Shown here piece after piece: positions 8,908-18,863 of a stretch of 64,000 nucleotides of DNA; positions within the stretch are counted from its first letter, which is position 1; every line of letters starts with the position of its first letter. The translations under genes and the position numbers were made by a program. The DNA is taken from assembly GCA_002862085.1 (NCBI GenBank), contig PKCK01000081.1:18244-82243 (forward strand), read 5' to 3'. The notes below the pieces were generated by a model that was not told the origin of the DNA, searched no databases, and saw only the letters and a program-made list of their open reading frames with translations. Source of the stretch: Planctomycetota bacterium. Its GTDB lineage: Bacteria > Planctomycetota > UBA1135 > GCA-002686595.

Positions 8908-11900
8908 TCAGTCGACGTCGAGGAGCTGGACCGCTCCGGAGGGCGTGACCGCCACGACCTGCGCGGTCACGCGGTCCGGCTCGAGCCCGAGGAGTGATTC
9001 GACGGCGCTGCGGTAGGCGCCGAGCTGCTGGCGCGAGCGCGCGACGAGGGCGGCGGCGTCGAGCTCCTCGACGACCTTGAAGTCGAGGATCGTGGCGGCG
9101 ACGGCGCGCCCCTCCTCCAACCGGAGGACGAGGCGGTCGATCGCGCCGCGCATGCGGCGCGGGCCGCCGTCGAGGTCGGTCATCTCCACGTCGAAGGCGC
9201 GCTCGCGCTCGAGGCGCCAGTCGCCCGGCGGCCGGGTGAGGAGCGAGCGCATGACGTCCGTCTCGAGGGCGGCGCGGTGGATCGCGATGGCCTCGGCCGT
9301 GGGCGCGTCCGGGCGGCCGTCCACGCGCGCGCAGGCGGCGCGCAGCTGATCGTCGGAGCGGGGATCCCCCGCCGCCGCGTCCGCCAGCCACTCGATCCCC
9401 TCGAGAAGCGCATGGACGAGGCTCCCGCGGCGCGTCCTCCGATCCTCGGAGGCGCCCGGGCCGGTGGGCCGGAGGTGCTGGACCGGGGGCGGGCCGGGCT
9501 CGAGGGAGAGGGGGCGCTCCTCCACGACCTCGTCGCTCTTCTCCCGCGCGGCGGCGTTCCCGAAGTCGCCGGTGGAGTCCGGGTGCTCCCAGGCGAGAAG
9601 GGGTTCGGAGCCGTCGCCGAGATCGGTCCCGTCCGCGAGCTCGACCGCGAAGAGGCGCGCGAAGCTGAAGGCGTCGCCGCTCATCTGCTCGAAGGGAACG
9701 ATCATCTCGAGGCCGTGCACCGCGCGGGTCAGGGCCACGTAGAGCGTCGAGAGCGCATCGGTCATCGACCGCTCCTTGGCCCCCTCGAAGAGATCACGGA
9801 GCTGGGGATGGTGCTCGCAGAGATCCTTCTTCGGCGTGACCGAGAGCACGTGGGGCGGCGCGGTCTCGTCGGCGCTCTCGCGCAGGATGCCCTTGGGGGT
9901 GAGCTCGATCCTCCGGCCGAGGTCCGGGAGCACGACGATGTCGTACTCGAGGCCCTTGGAGGCGTGGATCGTCATCACCTTGACCCGCGCCGCGGACGGG
10001 TCGGCGATCGCCTTCGAGCGCACCAGATCGGCGAAGTCCTTGGGCCGGCCGGCGGCGCCGCTCGCCTCCGTGGCCTGCGCCAGCTCGACGAGCTGGTCGA
10101 GGCGTCGCGAGTCCCACGCGGCGAGGCCCGGGGCGATGCGCTCCGCCCAGGTCCGGACGAAGGCGCCGAGCCCGCCGTGGGTCAGCTCGGCACGCAGCCG
10201 CCGCCCCGCGACCTCCGCGGCGCGCGCGGCCTCCTCGCCCTCGACGTCCAGCTCGGACGCGGAGAGGCCGAGCTCCTCCGCCACCGGTGAGCGCGCCACC
10301 TGGAGCCGCGCCACGCCGTCCTCGGGGTGATCCGCGAGGTGGAGGAGCGCGAGCACCCAGGTCACCGCGGCCGTGTCGGTGAGGGGCTTGCCGCCCTCGT
10401 CGCTCGCCTCGATCCTCCGCGCGCCGAGGGCGAAGCGCAGGGCCGCGAGCTCCTTCTTCGTGCGCAGGAGCACCCCGATCGACGCCTCGGGGTGCTCGTG
10501 GTACAGCTCCTCGATGCGGTCGACCGCGAAGCGCACCGCGCTGTCGAGGTCGCGGTCGCCGTCGCGCTTGCGCGGCGCCAGCCAGAGCCGCGCCGCGCCG
10601 GGGAGGTCCGTGAGCGCGGACTCGTGGGGGGCGAAGGACGAGACCCACTCCTCCGTGGCCCGGTGCGCCGCCTCGCGCCCCGCCGAGGTGAACACCACGC
10701 GGCGCTCCATCCCGTCGAAGACGCGGTTGACCGCGTCGAGCACGACCGGCGAGGAGCGGTAGCTGCGCTGCAGCGGCTCGCTGACGAGGCCGGGATGCCG
10801 CTCCCCCATCCGCCCGAGGAGCCGCGGCTCGCCGCCGCGCCAGCCGTAGATCGACTGCTTGACGTCCCCGACGCAGAAGAAGGTCCGCAGCTCGTCGCCG
10901 CCGGCGAGGATCTCCTCGGCGAGGGGCAGGAGCAGCCGCCACTGGCCGGGCGCGGTGTCCTGGAACTCGTCGAGCAGGAGGTGGTCGATACGACCGTCGA
11001 GCCGGAAGGTGACGTCGCGCAGCCAGGTGGCGCGCTCGCCGCGCGCCGGGCCGTCGAGGAGCGCGCCCTGGAAGTCGCTGAAGCGCCACGCCGAGAGCTC
11101 CGTGCGGAGGGCGCGCTCGGCGCTGTGGTAGCCGGTGAGGAGCCGGCCCGTGGCCGCGTTGCGCTCGCGCAGGTCCTCGACCCGCACCGACGCCAGGAGC
11201 TGGTGGAGGATCAGGAGCGCGTCGACGAGGTCGTCGGGGAGCGGCGCCTTGTAGTACTCCGGAACCGGGTCGAGGGCCTTCACGGCGAAGCCCTTGCCCA
11301 TCGCCTCCTCGAGCGCCGCGCGGTCGAGGTCGAGGTCGAAGCTCTCGAGGGGGTCTTTCAGGGTCTGATGGGCCTTGGCCCAGCGCGAGTCCGGCTTGCC
11401 CTTGCTCGTGGTGGGCACCTGGAAGTCCAGCACGGCGCGGATCGCCTCCGAGAGCGCGACGTCGGCCGGCCGCTCGAGCGGAGCGATCCTCCCCCACGCC
11501 CCGTCGACGGCCTGCCGGGCCAGCTCGTCGGCGTCCTCGACGACCGTCGCCATCGAAGCCGCCGCGCTCCGCTCGGCCCCGCCGCGGGCGATGCCGCGCA
11601 GGAGCTCGAGCTGCTCGTCGTCCTCGGCGACCTCCAGGAGACGCGCGATGGCCTCGAGGGTGAGCGCCTTCTCCTCCACCTCGCTCGTGATCCGCCAGCC
11701 CGGCGCGATCTCGAGCTGGTCCCCGAAGAGGCCCGCGAGCCGCACGAAGAAGGCGTCGAGGGTGCGGACCTGGAAGCGGCCGATGCCCCGCAGGAGCCGC
11801 GCGAGGACGCCGCGGCAGTGCGCGGTGTTCACGATCTCCGCGCCGCCGGGCACGAGGTCCTCGGCGATGTCGCGGATCTGCGCCCGCGCCTCCTCGCCCG

Positions 11901-12150
11901 CCTCGCTCTCCTCGGCGGCGTCCGCCACGCGCGCCAGCACGCGGTCGAGGATCTCCCCCGCCGCTTTGCGGGTGAAGGTCGTCGCGAGGACGCGCTCCGG
12001 GGGCACGCCGAGCACCAGCAGCGTCGCGAACTGGCCGGCGAGGGCGTAGGTCTTCCCCGTGCCCGCGGAGGCCAAGAGCAGCTTGCGCGCGGCGGGGCCG
12101 CCGACCTCGGCGGGCGGCTCCTCGTCGAAGAGTCCAGGGCCGTCGATCAC
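8908..12150 (-). CDS. addA: ATP-dependent helicase/nuclease subunit A
   Basis: With AddB it forms the AddAB helicase-nuclease that resects double-strand ends for RecA-dependent repair. The 1080-residue protein has superfamily I helicase motifs in order: Walker A SAGTGKT (28-34), LATTFTRKAAGEI, DEFQDTAPGQW (motif II), VGDVKQSIYGWRGG (III), VMTIHASKGLEYDIVVLPDL (V) and LYVALTRA (VI). A C-terminal PD-(D/E)XK nuclease domain follows, with TILDFKVVE as the probable D-x-K site. The GTG start overlaps the addB stop (GTGA), so translation is coupled. Length and layout are typical of AddA. Confidence 0.92.
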   Translation of the reverse strand: MIDGPGLFDEEPPAEVGGPAARKLLLASAGTGKTYALAGQFATLLVLGVPPERVLATTFTRKAAGEILDRVLARVADAAEESEAGEEARAQIRDIAEDLVPGGAEIVNTAHCRGVLARLLRGIGRFQVRTLDAFFVRLAGLFGDQLEIAPGWRITSEVEEKALTLEAIARLLEVAEDDEQLELLRGIARGGAERSAAASMATVVEDADELARQAVDGAWGRIAPLERPADVALSEAIRAVLDFQVPTTSKGKPDSRWAKAHQTLKDPLESFDLDLDRAALEEAMGKGFAVKALDPVPEYYKAPLPDDLVDALLILHQLLASVRVEDLRERNAATGRLLTGYHSAERALRTELSAWRFSDFQGALLDGPARGERATWLRDVTFRLDGRIDHLLLDEFQDTAPGQWRLLLPLAEEILAGGDELRTFFCVGDVKQSIYGWRGGEPRLLGRMGERHPGLVSEPLQRSYRSSPVVLDAVNRVFDGMERRVVFTSAGREAAHRATEEWVSSFAPHESALTDLPGAARLWLAPRKRDGDRDLDSAVRFAVDRIEELYHEHPEASIGVLLRTKKELAALRFALGARRIEASDEGGKPLTDTAAVTWVLALLHLADHPEDGVARLQVARSPVAEELGLSASELDVEGEEAARAAEVAGRRLRAELTHGGLGAFVRTWAERIAPGLAAWDSRRLDQLVELAQATEASGAAGRPKDFADLVRSKAIADPSAARVKVMTIHASKGLEYDIVVLPDLGRRIELTPKGILRESADETAPPHVLSVTPKKDLCEHHPQLRDLFEGAKERSMTDALSTLYVALTRAVHGLEMIVPFEQMSGDAFSFARLFAVELADGTDLGDGSEPLLAWEHPDSTGDFGNAAAREKSDEVVEERPLSLEPGPPPVQHLRPTGPGASEDRRTRRGSLVHALLEGIEWLADAAAGDPRSDDQLRAACARVDGRPDAPTAEAIAIHRAALETDVMRSLLTRPPGDWRLERERAFDVEMTDLDGGPRRMRGAIDRLVLRLEEGRAVAATILDFKVVEELDAAALVARSRQQLGAYRSAVESLLGLEPDRVTAQVVAVTPSGAVQLLDVD

Positions 12151-15038
12151 GCGCCCTCCTCCTCGTCGTCGTCCGTGCTCGGCGCCACCACGAGGCCGAC
12201 GCCGAGCAGCTCCTCCTCGAGGGCTGGCAGCCTGCGCAGCTTGCCGTGTTCAGAGAGCTCGCCCGCGCGCACCGCCCGCACGACGTCCCGCGCCGCGTCG
12301 AGCGCCCGGTCGAGCTCGTCGAGGTGCCACCAGGAGCCGCTCAGGACCTCCAGCCCCGCCCGGGTCCCGTCCCCCGGGAGGTTGACGTAGCCGAGCTCCG
12401 GGAGCGCCCCGCCAGTGAGTTCCTGGACGAGCAGCGCGTAGAGCGGGAGCTGGAGATCCCTCCAGGCCCCGTCCCTGGTCCGCACGTCCTTCGGCTTCTT
12501 CGCCTTGTGGCCGGTCTTGTAGTCGATGACCGACCAGGACCCGTTCGTGTGCCGCTCGATGCGGTCGATCTTGCCCTTGATCCAGACGGGCGCCTCGTCC
12601 GCGCCCATGTCCAGCCGCACCATCCCCCGTCGCCGGCCGTCGATCTCCTCGCCCTCGGGCACGTCGAGTCCCGGCGACCACTCCACCGCCTCGATGCTCC
12701 ACCCTTCTCGCGCGCGACGCGCCTGGAAGGCCGCGAACTCCTGGAAGCGGCGCTCGAGCTGGCGCATCTGGAGCGGGACGGACGCGAGCACGCTGGCGGG
12801 GAACCGCTCGGCGCGCGCCCGGTGGAGCCGGTCGACGAGGAAGCCCTCGATCGCCTCCGCGTCGGGCGACGCCTTGAGCGCGCTCCGGCCGAACGCCTCG
12901 AGCACGTCGTGGGCGAGGTTGCCGAAGCCCAGCGGGTCCAGCTCCGCGGCCCGGTCGTCCACCGTCTCGAGGCGCAGCTGGCGCCGGAGGTGGAAGAGGA
13001 TCGGCGACTCCAGGTGCTGCGAGAAGGACGTGACGGTGAAGACCTCGGGCGCCTCCCGCGGCTGGACCACCGGCGGCAGCGTCACGGGCCCCGCGTCCTC
13101 GCGCTCGGTCGGCGCGAAGCGCGCCTCCCTCTGGGCGTGACGGACGCGCTCCACGGCCTCCGCCTCGGGCGCCGCGAAGGCGAGGCGGCTCGGGAAGAGC
13201 GGGTCGCCGTCGCGCGTGCGCCGTCCGCTGACGAAGTGCACGTCCTTCCCCGACGCGAGCAGACCCGCGAGCAGGTGATGGTCCCGGGCCTGACGCCGCT
13301 CGTCGCAGGGGAGCCCGAGCCGCGCGCGGAGCGAGTCCGGCAGGAGCGAGTCCGTGTCCGAGGACTCCGGCACGCGGCCCTCGTTGAAGCCCGTGACGAC
13401 CGCGAAGGGCGCGTCGTCGAGCAGCAGCTCGAGCCACCCGAGGAGCTCGACCGTCGGCTCGTCCGCGCCGGACGGCGCCGGCGGCACGTCGCCGTCGGCC
13501 GCCGCCGCGCGGCGCACGAGGTCGCAGCAGGCCGCCGCCGTGACGCGCCCCGCGAGACGCGGCGGGAGCTCGGGCAGCGCGCGCAGGGCGCCGCGCACCG
13601 CGGCCCAGCTGGCGCGCAGGGCCCGGGCGTGCTCGGCGCGCTCCCCCTCGAAGGAGGCGTCGGGGTCCAGCAGCGGGTGCTCGCCGTAGACGCGCTCGAG
13701 GAAGGCCGCGAGCTGCTCGACCTGACGCGGGAGCTCGAGGGCCTCCGTCGGCCCGGAGGCCACCAGCCCGCCGAGCAGGCCCCCCAGCGCCTCGAGCAGC
13801 TCGCGCGGGTCCGCGCGACGCCGCACCCGCGGCGGGACGTCGGCCGGCCCCTCGACCACGCGGCGCGGCAGCGCGGCGGCGCGGTAGGCGTCGAGGCGCG
13901 CGACGGGGTCGTGGTCGAGCTGCGCCGCGAGGACGCGATCGAGGTCCGCATGGCGCAGGAGCGCGGCGAGGTCCTCGAAGGAGCGCGTCCGCAGGAACGC
14001 CTCGAGCAGGCTGATCAGCCGCGCGGGCGCGGTCCGGTCGAAGGGGGTGCCCGCCGCGTCGCGCGCCCGGATGCCCGTGGCGGCGAGGCGGCGCTCGAGG
14101 TACGGGATCACCTCGTCGTCCGGCACGCCGACGACCAGTTCGTCCGCGCGGGTGGGGCCGCCCTCCCGCGCAGCCAGCGACACAGCGCGCCGCGCCTGCT
14201 CGTCCGGGCCGCCCGCGACGTGCCAGCGTTCGAGAGGCAGCGGCACGTCGCGCCGCGCCCACGCCTCGGGGAGCAGCGCGCCCGCGCCGTCGAAGAGAGA
14301 GGCCTCGCTCTCCTCCGCGAACACGAGGGCACGCGCCGGCTCACGCAGGGCCGAGAGGGCGGCCCGCAGCATGTCCCCCACCTCGACGACCCCCACCGTC
14401 ACGACGCGCGCGTCGCGTCGGACAGCGCCCGAGTCGACGGCGGCGCGCCGGCCCTCGTGGGGATCGAGCAGGCCGCACTCGTCGAGGGACACGCGCCACG
14501 CGTCCTGCACCTCGGCCAGGGCGCGCCAGCGGCGCACCTCGCTGCCGCTCGCGCCCTCGGCCTCGAGCTGGGCCGCGACGCCCGCGAAGTCGCGGGCCTC
14601 CACGGCGAGCTCTGCGTGCACCGATCGGACCTGCTCGGCGAGGCGCCACCACCCGCTCGCGTCGGTGGCGGCGGGCGGGTGGGCCGCGATCGGGCCGAGG
14701 GTCGACCAGGGCGCGCCGCGCAGGGCGCGCTCCCAGGCCAGCGTACGCGTCACCCGATCAGCGACGGGGAGGTCGAGCTCCACCAGCTCGTCGACCAGCC
14801 GGCCCTGGGTCAGCACCCGCGGCGGGAAGAACCCGGTCCATCCGCGCGCGGCCATGGCGTGAGCGAGGTGCCCGAGCAGCGCACGACCGGCGCGCGCACC
14901 GGGCACCGCGACGAGAACATCGCCGAGGTCGAGGGGCCCATCGAGGTCCTCCACCAGGTGCGCCGCCGCGCGAGCCAGCAGCGACCCCCCCGGAGCGGAG
15001 CGGCCGAGGAACTCGACGCGGCAGATCGGGGCAGGCAT
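12147..15038 (-). CDS. addB: AddB-like helicase/nuclease subunit
   Basis: The 963-residue protein is the partner of AddA, encoded immediately upstream in the same operon. Its N-terminal part looks like the inactivated helicase lobes of AddB, without a Walker A. The C-terminus carries a PD-(D/E)XK nuclease domain ending in SVIDYKTGHKAKK and QLPLYALLVQEL. No cysteines follow the nuclease motif, so the 4-Cys iron-sulfur clasp of Bacillus AddB is absent, as in AdnA-unrelated AddB variants. ATG at 15038 has a TACCAT box 7 nt upstream. A role in the AddAB complex rests mainly on gene order and domain layout. Confidence 0.8.
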   Translation of the reverse strand: MPAPICRVEFLGRSAPGGSLLARAAAHLVEDLDGPLDLGDVLVAVPGARAGRALLGHLAHAMAARGWTGFFPPRVLTQGRLVDELVELDLPVADRVTRTLAWERALRGAPWSTLGPIAAHPPAATDASGWWRLAEQVRSVHAELAVEARDFAGVAAQLEAEGASGSEVRRWRALAEVQDAWRVSLDECGLLDPHEGRRAAVDSGAVRRDARVVTVGVVEVGDMLRAALSALREPARALVFAEESEASLFDGAGALLPEAWARRDVPLPLERWHVAGGPDEQARRAVSLAAREGGPTRADELVVGVPDDEVIPYLERRLAATGIRARDAAGTPFDRTAPARLISLLEAFLRTRSFEDLAALLRHADLDRVLAAQLDHDPVARLDAYRAAALPRRVVEGPADVPPRVRRRADPRELLEALGGLLGGLVASGPTEALELPRQVEQLAAFLERVYGEHPLLDPDASFEGERAEHARALRASWAAVRGALRALPELPPRLAGRVTAAACCDLVRRAAAADGDVPPAPSGADEPTVELLGWLELLLDDAPFAVVTGFNEGRVPESSDTDSLLPDSLRARLGLPCDERRQARDHHLLAGLLASGKDVHFVSGRRTRDGDPLFPSRLAFAAPEAEAVERVRHAQREARFAPTEREDAGPVTLPPVVQPREAPEVFTVTSFSQHLESPILFHLRRQLRLETVDDRAAELDPLGFGNLAHDVLEAFGRSALKASPDAEAIEGFLVDRLHRARAERFPASVLASVPLQMRQLERRFQEFAAFQARRAREGWSIEAVEWSPGLDVPEGEEIDGRRRGMVRLDMGADEAPVWIKGKIDRIERHTNGSWSVIDYKTGHKAKKPKDVRTRDGAWRDLQLPLYALLVQELTGGALPELGYVNLPGDGTRAGLEVLSGSWWHLDELDRALDAARDVVRAVRAGELSEHGKLRRLPALEEELLGVGLVVAPSTDDDEEEGA

Positions 15039-15045
15039 GGACGCG

Positions 15046-15051
15046 ATGGTA
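15046..15051 (-). promoter_or_regulatory. TANNNT -10-like box of addB-addA (TACCAT)
   Basis: TACCAT on the minus strand lies 7 nt before the addB ATG, with no ribosome-binding site. It is one of the series of start-proximal boxes. Confidence 0.5.
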
Positions 15052-15091
15052 GCGACACGAGGCTCGAACTCAGCGCGCCGGCTGGCGCCGC

Positions 15092-16861
15092 TCAGCGCTC
15101 GAGACGTCCGACCTGGAAGGGGTACCGCGAGGCGCCGCCCGCGGGGAGCTCGAGGGTCCAGCCGTAGCCTGCGCGGAGGGCGCGCTCCACGAGCACGTCA
15201 CGCGGCTCCTCGAGGTCGGAGCCGTCGCGCACGAGCGTGCCGGCGCCGAGGCCCACGCTCGACGGCGCGACGTCGGAGCGCCAGAGCAGGAGCGGGCCGA
15301 GCGAGGGGTCGTTCAGGGCGGCGCGCGGGGAGTCCCGGCCCTCGACCGCGACGATGAAGGTCTCGAGGGCCGACGGGTCGAGGGAGCGGTCCGCCGCGGC
15401 CTCGGGCGGGTCGGGCGCGAGCGTGCCGGGGTGCGCCGATGCGAGCACCATGCACAGGCCGAGGGCCGCCGCGACGGCCCACGCGGGAGCGCCCCTCGAC
15501 CGCCGCAGGACGAGCGGCACGAGCAGCGCCGCGAGCAGCATCGCCGCTGGCGGTACGGCCCAAGCGGCCTCGACGCCTCCGAAGCCCGAGAGCAGGGTCA
15601 GGCCGAGGCCGACGAAGAGCACGGGCGCGAGTTCGGGCCGGCGCACGGCGGCCCCCCCGCCGAGCAGGAGCGCCGCCGGGAGCGCGACGAGCCAGGAGAG
15701 CGCGAGGGGGCTCGACCACTGCGCCGCGCCCAGGAGGGACGCGACCCGCGCGGGGGCGGCCGTCCCGAAGAGGACAGCGCCCGCGAGGAGCGCGGCCGGG
15801 ATCAGCGCCATGACAGGACGCCGTCCGACGAGGCGCGGCACGAGCGCGAAGGGCGCGAAGGCGAGCCAGCCCGCGCCGAGGAGTGCCAGCGGGAGCCAGG
15901 TCACGCCGACCATGCCCATGGGATCCCTCGTCACGAACGGATTCTCCACGGTCGCGGGGAGGAGCACGAGCAGCGCGACCTTGTGGAACGAGGTCACGAA
16001 CACGGGGAACGAACGCGCGGGGACCGCGCGGCCCTCGGCGTCGCGGAAGGGCAGGAGGAGGCGGGCGAGGAAGGCGAGCTGGAGCAGCGCCACCGGGAGC
16101 AGCGCCGCCGCGTCCGAGGCCACCGCCAGCCCCGCCAGGAGCCCGGCGACCCCTCCACGCACGGAGCTCCAGAAGGGCTGGTTGATGCGAGGCTGCATCC
16201 AGCCCCGGACGGTCACGAGGAGAGCGCCCGTGAGGAGCAGCGCGACCCAGCCCGCGGCGCTGCCGCTGCCGCGCGCGCTGGCCTCGACGTGGGTCGTCGC
16301 GAAGGCCACTCCGAGCCCGGCGACCGCAGCGGCGGCGGAGGCACCGGCGCCCGGCGTCACGAGCGCGGCGAGCAGCGCCGCGAGCAGGGCGGTCAGCGCC
16401 GCGAGGAGCGGCGGAGCCGCTGCGACCCAGCGCTCGATACGCGCGCGCTCCTCCGCGCCGGGCGGTGCGGCGGGTACGCGGGCCGACTCGTCGGCGAGGA
16501 GGTGCGCGAGGGAGGGCGACGCGCGGCGGTGGACAGCGGTGAGGAAGAGGTCGTATCCGGGGGCCCAGGGGATCGGCGCGCCCAGGTCCTCGTCGGCCGG
16601 GGGCGCCCCCTCGGCGAGCAGCGCGGGACCCAGCCCGTCCTCCCGCGCGGCCACCCAACCGTGCCCCTCCACGGCCCGCGCCACGCGAACGGCTCGGTAG
16701 AGCGCGTCGGGCTCGACGAGGACCGCCGCCGCGCTCCCGCCGGGGGCCCCGGAAGGATCCGCCACCCTCGCGATCCCCGGGCGGCCCCTGACCACGAACG
16801 CGGCCACGGCCGCGGTGGTCGCGATGGCGAGGAGGACGATGCGTGCCTTCGGCCCGTTCAT
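15092..16861 (-). CDS. STT3/PglB-like GT-C membrane protein
   Basis: The 589-residue protein has one N-terminal helix, a soluble loop and then about ten hydrophobic helices. The loop resembles the first periplasmic loop of oligosaccharyltransferases: PDALYRAVRVARAVE (51-65) and GAPIPWAPGYDLFL (94-107), compare the IPWPPLFDLL pattern of STT3-like proteins. The family's DHH element appears only as ATTHVEA. A glycosyl transfer role is therefore an inference from this loop. Its upstream neighbour on the same strand is a YejM-like sulfatase, which suggests envelope biogenesis. A TAGCAT box precedes the ATG by 9 nt. Confidence 0.5.
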   Translation of the reverse strand: MNGPKARIVLLAIATTAAVAAFVVRGRPGIARVADPSGAPGGSAAAVLVEPDALYRAVRVARAVEGHGWVAAREDGLGPALLAEGAPPADEDLGAPIPWAPGYDLFLTAVHRRASPSLAHLLADESARVPAAPPGAEERARIERWVAAAPPLLAALTALLAALLAALVTPGAGASAAAAVAGLGVAFATTHVEASARGSGSAAGWVALLLTGALLVTVRGWMQPRINQPFWSSVRGGVAGLLAGLAVASDAAALLPVALLQLAFLARLLLPFRDAEGRAVPARSFPVFVTSFHKVALLVLLPATVENPFVTRDPMGMVGVTWLPLALLGAGWLAFAPFALVPRLVGRRPVMALIPAALLAGAVLFGTAAPARVASLLGAAQWSSPLALSWLVALPAALLLGGGAAVRRPELAPVLFVGLGLTLLSGFGGVEAAWAVPPAAMLLAALLVPLVLRRSRGAPAWAVAAALGLCMVLASAHPGTLAPDPPEAAADRSLDPSALETFIVAVEGRDSPRAALNDPSLGPLLLWRSDVAPSSVGLGAGTLVRDGSDLEEPRDVLVERALRAGYGWTLELPAGGASRYPFQVGRLER

Positions 16862-16870
16862 GGGCGCGCC

Positions 16871-16876
16871 ATGCTA
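16871..16876 (-). promoter_or_regulatory. TANNNT -10-like box of the STT3-like gene (TAGCAT)
   Basis: TAGCAT lies 9 nt before the ATG at 16861, in the 37-bp gap after the sulfatase gene. It suggests that the downstream gene can be transcribed on its own. Confidence 0.42.
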
Positions 16877-16898
16877 CGGAGGCCCGCTGGCCGTCGGG

Positions 16899-18863
16899 TC
16901 AGCGTGTACGCAGGAAGCGCTGGCACTCCTCGGCCATGCGCTCGAGCGCCGCGCGTTCCGCGCGGCATCGCTCCCCCACGTCGGGCAGGGGGCGCCACTG
17001 GCGGTCGTAGCACTCGACCTCGTCGCCGAAACCGGCGAGGGCCGGAGCCGAGAGCGGCAGGTCGAAGATCCCGGCGTCGGTCCAGAGCCCGATGTCACTC
17101 CAGCCGGCCATCACTCGCTCGCGACTCGCCGGTGGGTCGAAGAGGTCCTCGCCCAGGCTGTAGCCCGGGCGCGCGGCCGGGTCCGCGCCGAGCAGCTCGA
17201 GGAGCGTGTTCGAGATGTCGAGGTGCGAGGTCGGCCGCGTCTCGTGCCGGGCATCGACCCCCGGTGCGCGCATGATGAATGGAACCTCGACCTGCTCGGG
17301 CGAGAAGTTCGAGGTGTGGCCCCAGAAGCCGCACTCGAAGAACTCCTCGCCGTGGTCGCCGGTGACGATGACGATCGTCTCCTCGTCGACGCCCGCGGCC
17401 TCGAGCGCGCGCAGGAAGCGCGCCGCGGTGAGGTCGGCGTGGTGGACCGAGTTGCGGTAGGCGTTCTTCACCCGGAGCTGGAGGTCCCCGAGGGCGGGGC
17501 CCTCCGTGGTCCGACCGAGCTCGATGTAGTCGAGGGAGTCGATCGCCGGCGCGTAGGGCCCACCGGGGTTGTGGTAGGGCTGGTGCGGCGCATCGATCAG
17601 GACGAAGGAGAAGAACGGGCGCGCATCGCGCTCTCGACGGCGACTCGCGAGCCACCCGTCGTAGGCGTCCGCCAGCATCTCGTCCTTCTCGAAGGACACG
17701 AGATCGGGCGGGAAGGTGTCGAGGATCGCCTCGTCGGGGATCCCGGCCCAGGCCGTGTCCCTGAACTCGGGGAAGTTCATCGATGCGCTGGAGAACACGC
17801 GGATGTCGTAGTCCGCCTCCTGGAGCGCGTCCACCAGCACGGGGGTCGTGCGCTTCTCGAGGGCGGGGAACCAGTACGACCCGTGCAGGCCGTACAGCAT
17901 CGTGAAGAGCCCATAGCGGGTGCCGTTGCCGCCGGAGAGGTGATCCTCGAAGACCGCCGCGTCTTCCGAGAAGCGGTGGATGTTCGGCGTCAACTCGGGC
18001 GTGAACATGTCGCGTCGCCAGGAGTCGAGCACGAGGATCAACACGTTCGGCCGTGGCCCGCCCGCCGGAAGCGTGGGCCGCGTACGCGGCCAGTCGAGTT
18101 CCACGTTGTTCGGCAGCAGATCCATCGCGGGCGGCCGCGGGTCGTCACCCTCGATGAGCTGGCCGAGGCGGACCCGCGGGACCGCGGGGATCGGCTGGAT
18201 GGCCCGCAGCGCCTCACGATTCTGCGCGACGTCCGCGGCGGCGCTCACCGACTGGCTGAACAGGAGCGAGGGGAGGAAGCCGACCAGCGCGACCGTGCGC
18301 GGCTGCAGCATCCAGTGGAGTCGCTCGCCCGCGTCGAGCAGGCGCTGGGTCCTGAGCGTGGACCAGACCGCGAAGAGCAGCTGGACGAGCGTCACCGCGC
18401 CGATCACCGCCGCGGCGGTGGTCCAGACGTAGGGGCCGAGGATGATCGAGTCGCCGCTGCCCTCGGTGAGCGCGACGTTGAGGACCGCCGTGTCGAAGAA
18501 GTGATAGCGCAGCAGGCGGTAGACGATCGTGTCCGTGTAGAGCACCGCGAGGAAGAAGGCGCCGACGAAGCCGCAGGCCAGCGCGGCGAGCCACCAGCGC
18601 CTCACCCAGCGCTCGATCGCGAAGAACATCACCCCCGGCACGAGGGCCAGGACCGCCACGGACGAGACGAGCGCCAGGGACACGTAGGCCCGGATCCAGG
18701 GGGCGCGGTCGGCGGGGGCGTCGAAGAACCACAGAGAACCCACCAGGGTCCCCGCCAGCACGTTCAGGAGCCACAGGCGGAACAGACCTTCCCGCAGCGC
18801 CCTGCGGGAGGGGCTCCAGCGGGATCCTCGCCCCCCCGATCGCACCTGCTCCGTCGTACCCAT
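16899..18863 (-). CDS. Membrane-anchored sulfatase-fold protein, YejM/PbgA-like
   Basis: About five N-terminal transmembrane helices (starting FRLWLLNVLAGTLVGSLWF, as in the DUF3413 domain of YejM) precede a periplasmic alkaline-phosphatase/sulfatase domain. That domain has LVLDSWRRDMF for the first metal site, LSGGNGTRYGLF with a Thr in the nucleophile position rather than the Cys/Ser of true sulfatases, and VTGDHGEEFFE plus FWGHTS for the second metal. YejM proteins sense LPS and control LpxC turnover, while LTA-synthase relatives transfer phosphoglycerol; which applies here is open. ATG at 18863 is preferred (GGTGGG 4 nt before it); a GTG at 18890 is the alternative. Confidence 0.75.
   Translation of the reverse strand: MGTTEQVRSGGRGSRWSPSRRALREGLFRLWLLNVLAGTLVGSLWFFDAPADRAPWIRAYVSLALVSSVAVLALVPGVMFFAIERWVRRWWLAALACGFVGAFFLAVLYTDTIVYRLLRYHFFDTAVLNVALTEGSGDSIILGPYVWTTAAAVIGAVTLVQLLFAVWSTLRTQRLLDAGERLHWMLQPRTVALVGFLPSLLFSQSVSAAADVAQNREALRAIQPIPAVPRVRLGQLIEGDDPRPPAMDLLPNNVELDWPRTRPTLPAGGPRPNVLILVLDSWRRDMFTPELTPNIHRFSEDAAVFEDHLSGGNGTRYGLFTMLYGLHGSYWFPALEKRTTPVLVDALQEADYDIRVFSSASMNFPEFRDTAWAGIPDEAILDTFPPDLVSFEKDEMLADAYDGWLASRRRERDARPFFSFVLIDAPHQPYHNPGGPYAPAIDSLDYIELGRTTEGPALGDLQLRVKNAYRNSVHHADLTAARFLRALEAAGVDEETIVIVTGDHGEEFFECGFWGHTSNFSPEQVEVPFIMRAPGVDARHETRPTSHLDISNTLLELLGADPAARPGYSLGEDLFDPPASRERVMAGWSDIGLWTDAGIFDLPLSAPALAGFGDEVECYDRQWRPLPDVGERCRAERAALERMAEECQRFLRTR

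Noticed and set aside
12246..15167. A 973-codon plus-strand open frame opposite addB
   Set aside because: It is the antisense of AddB; composition is that of a GC-rich shadow frame.
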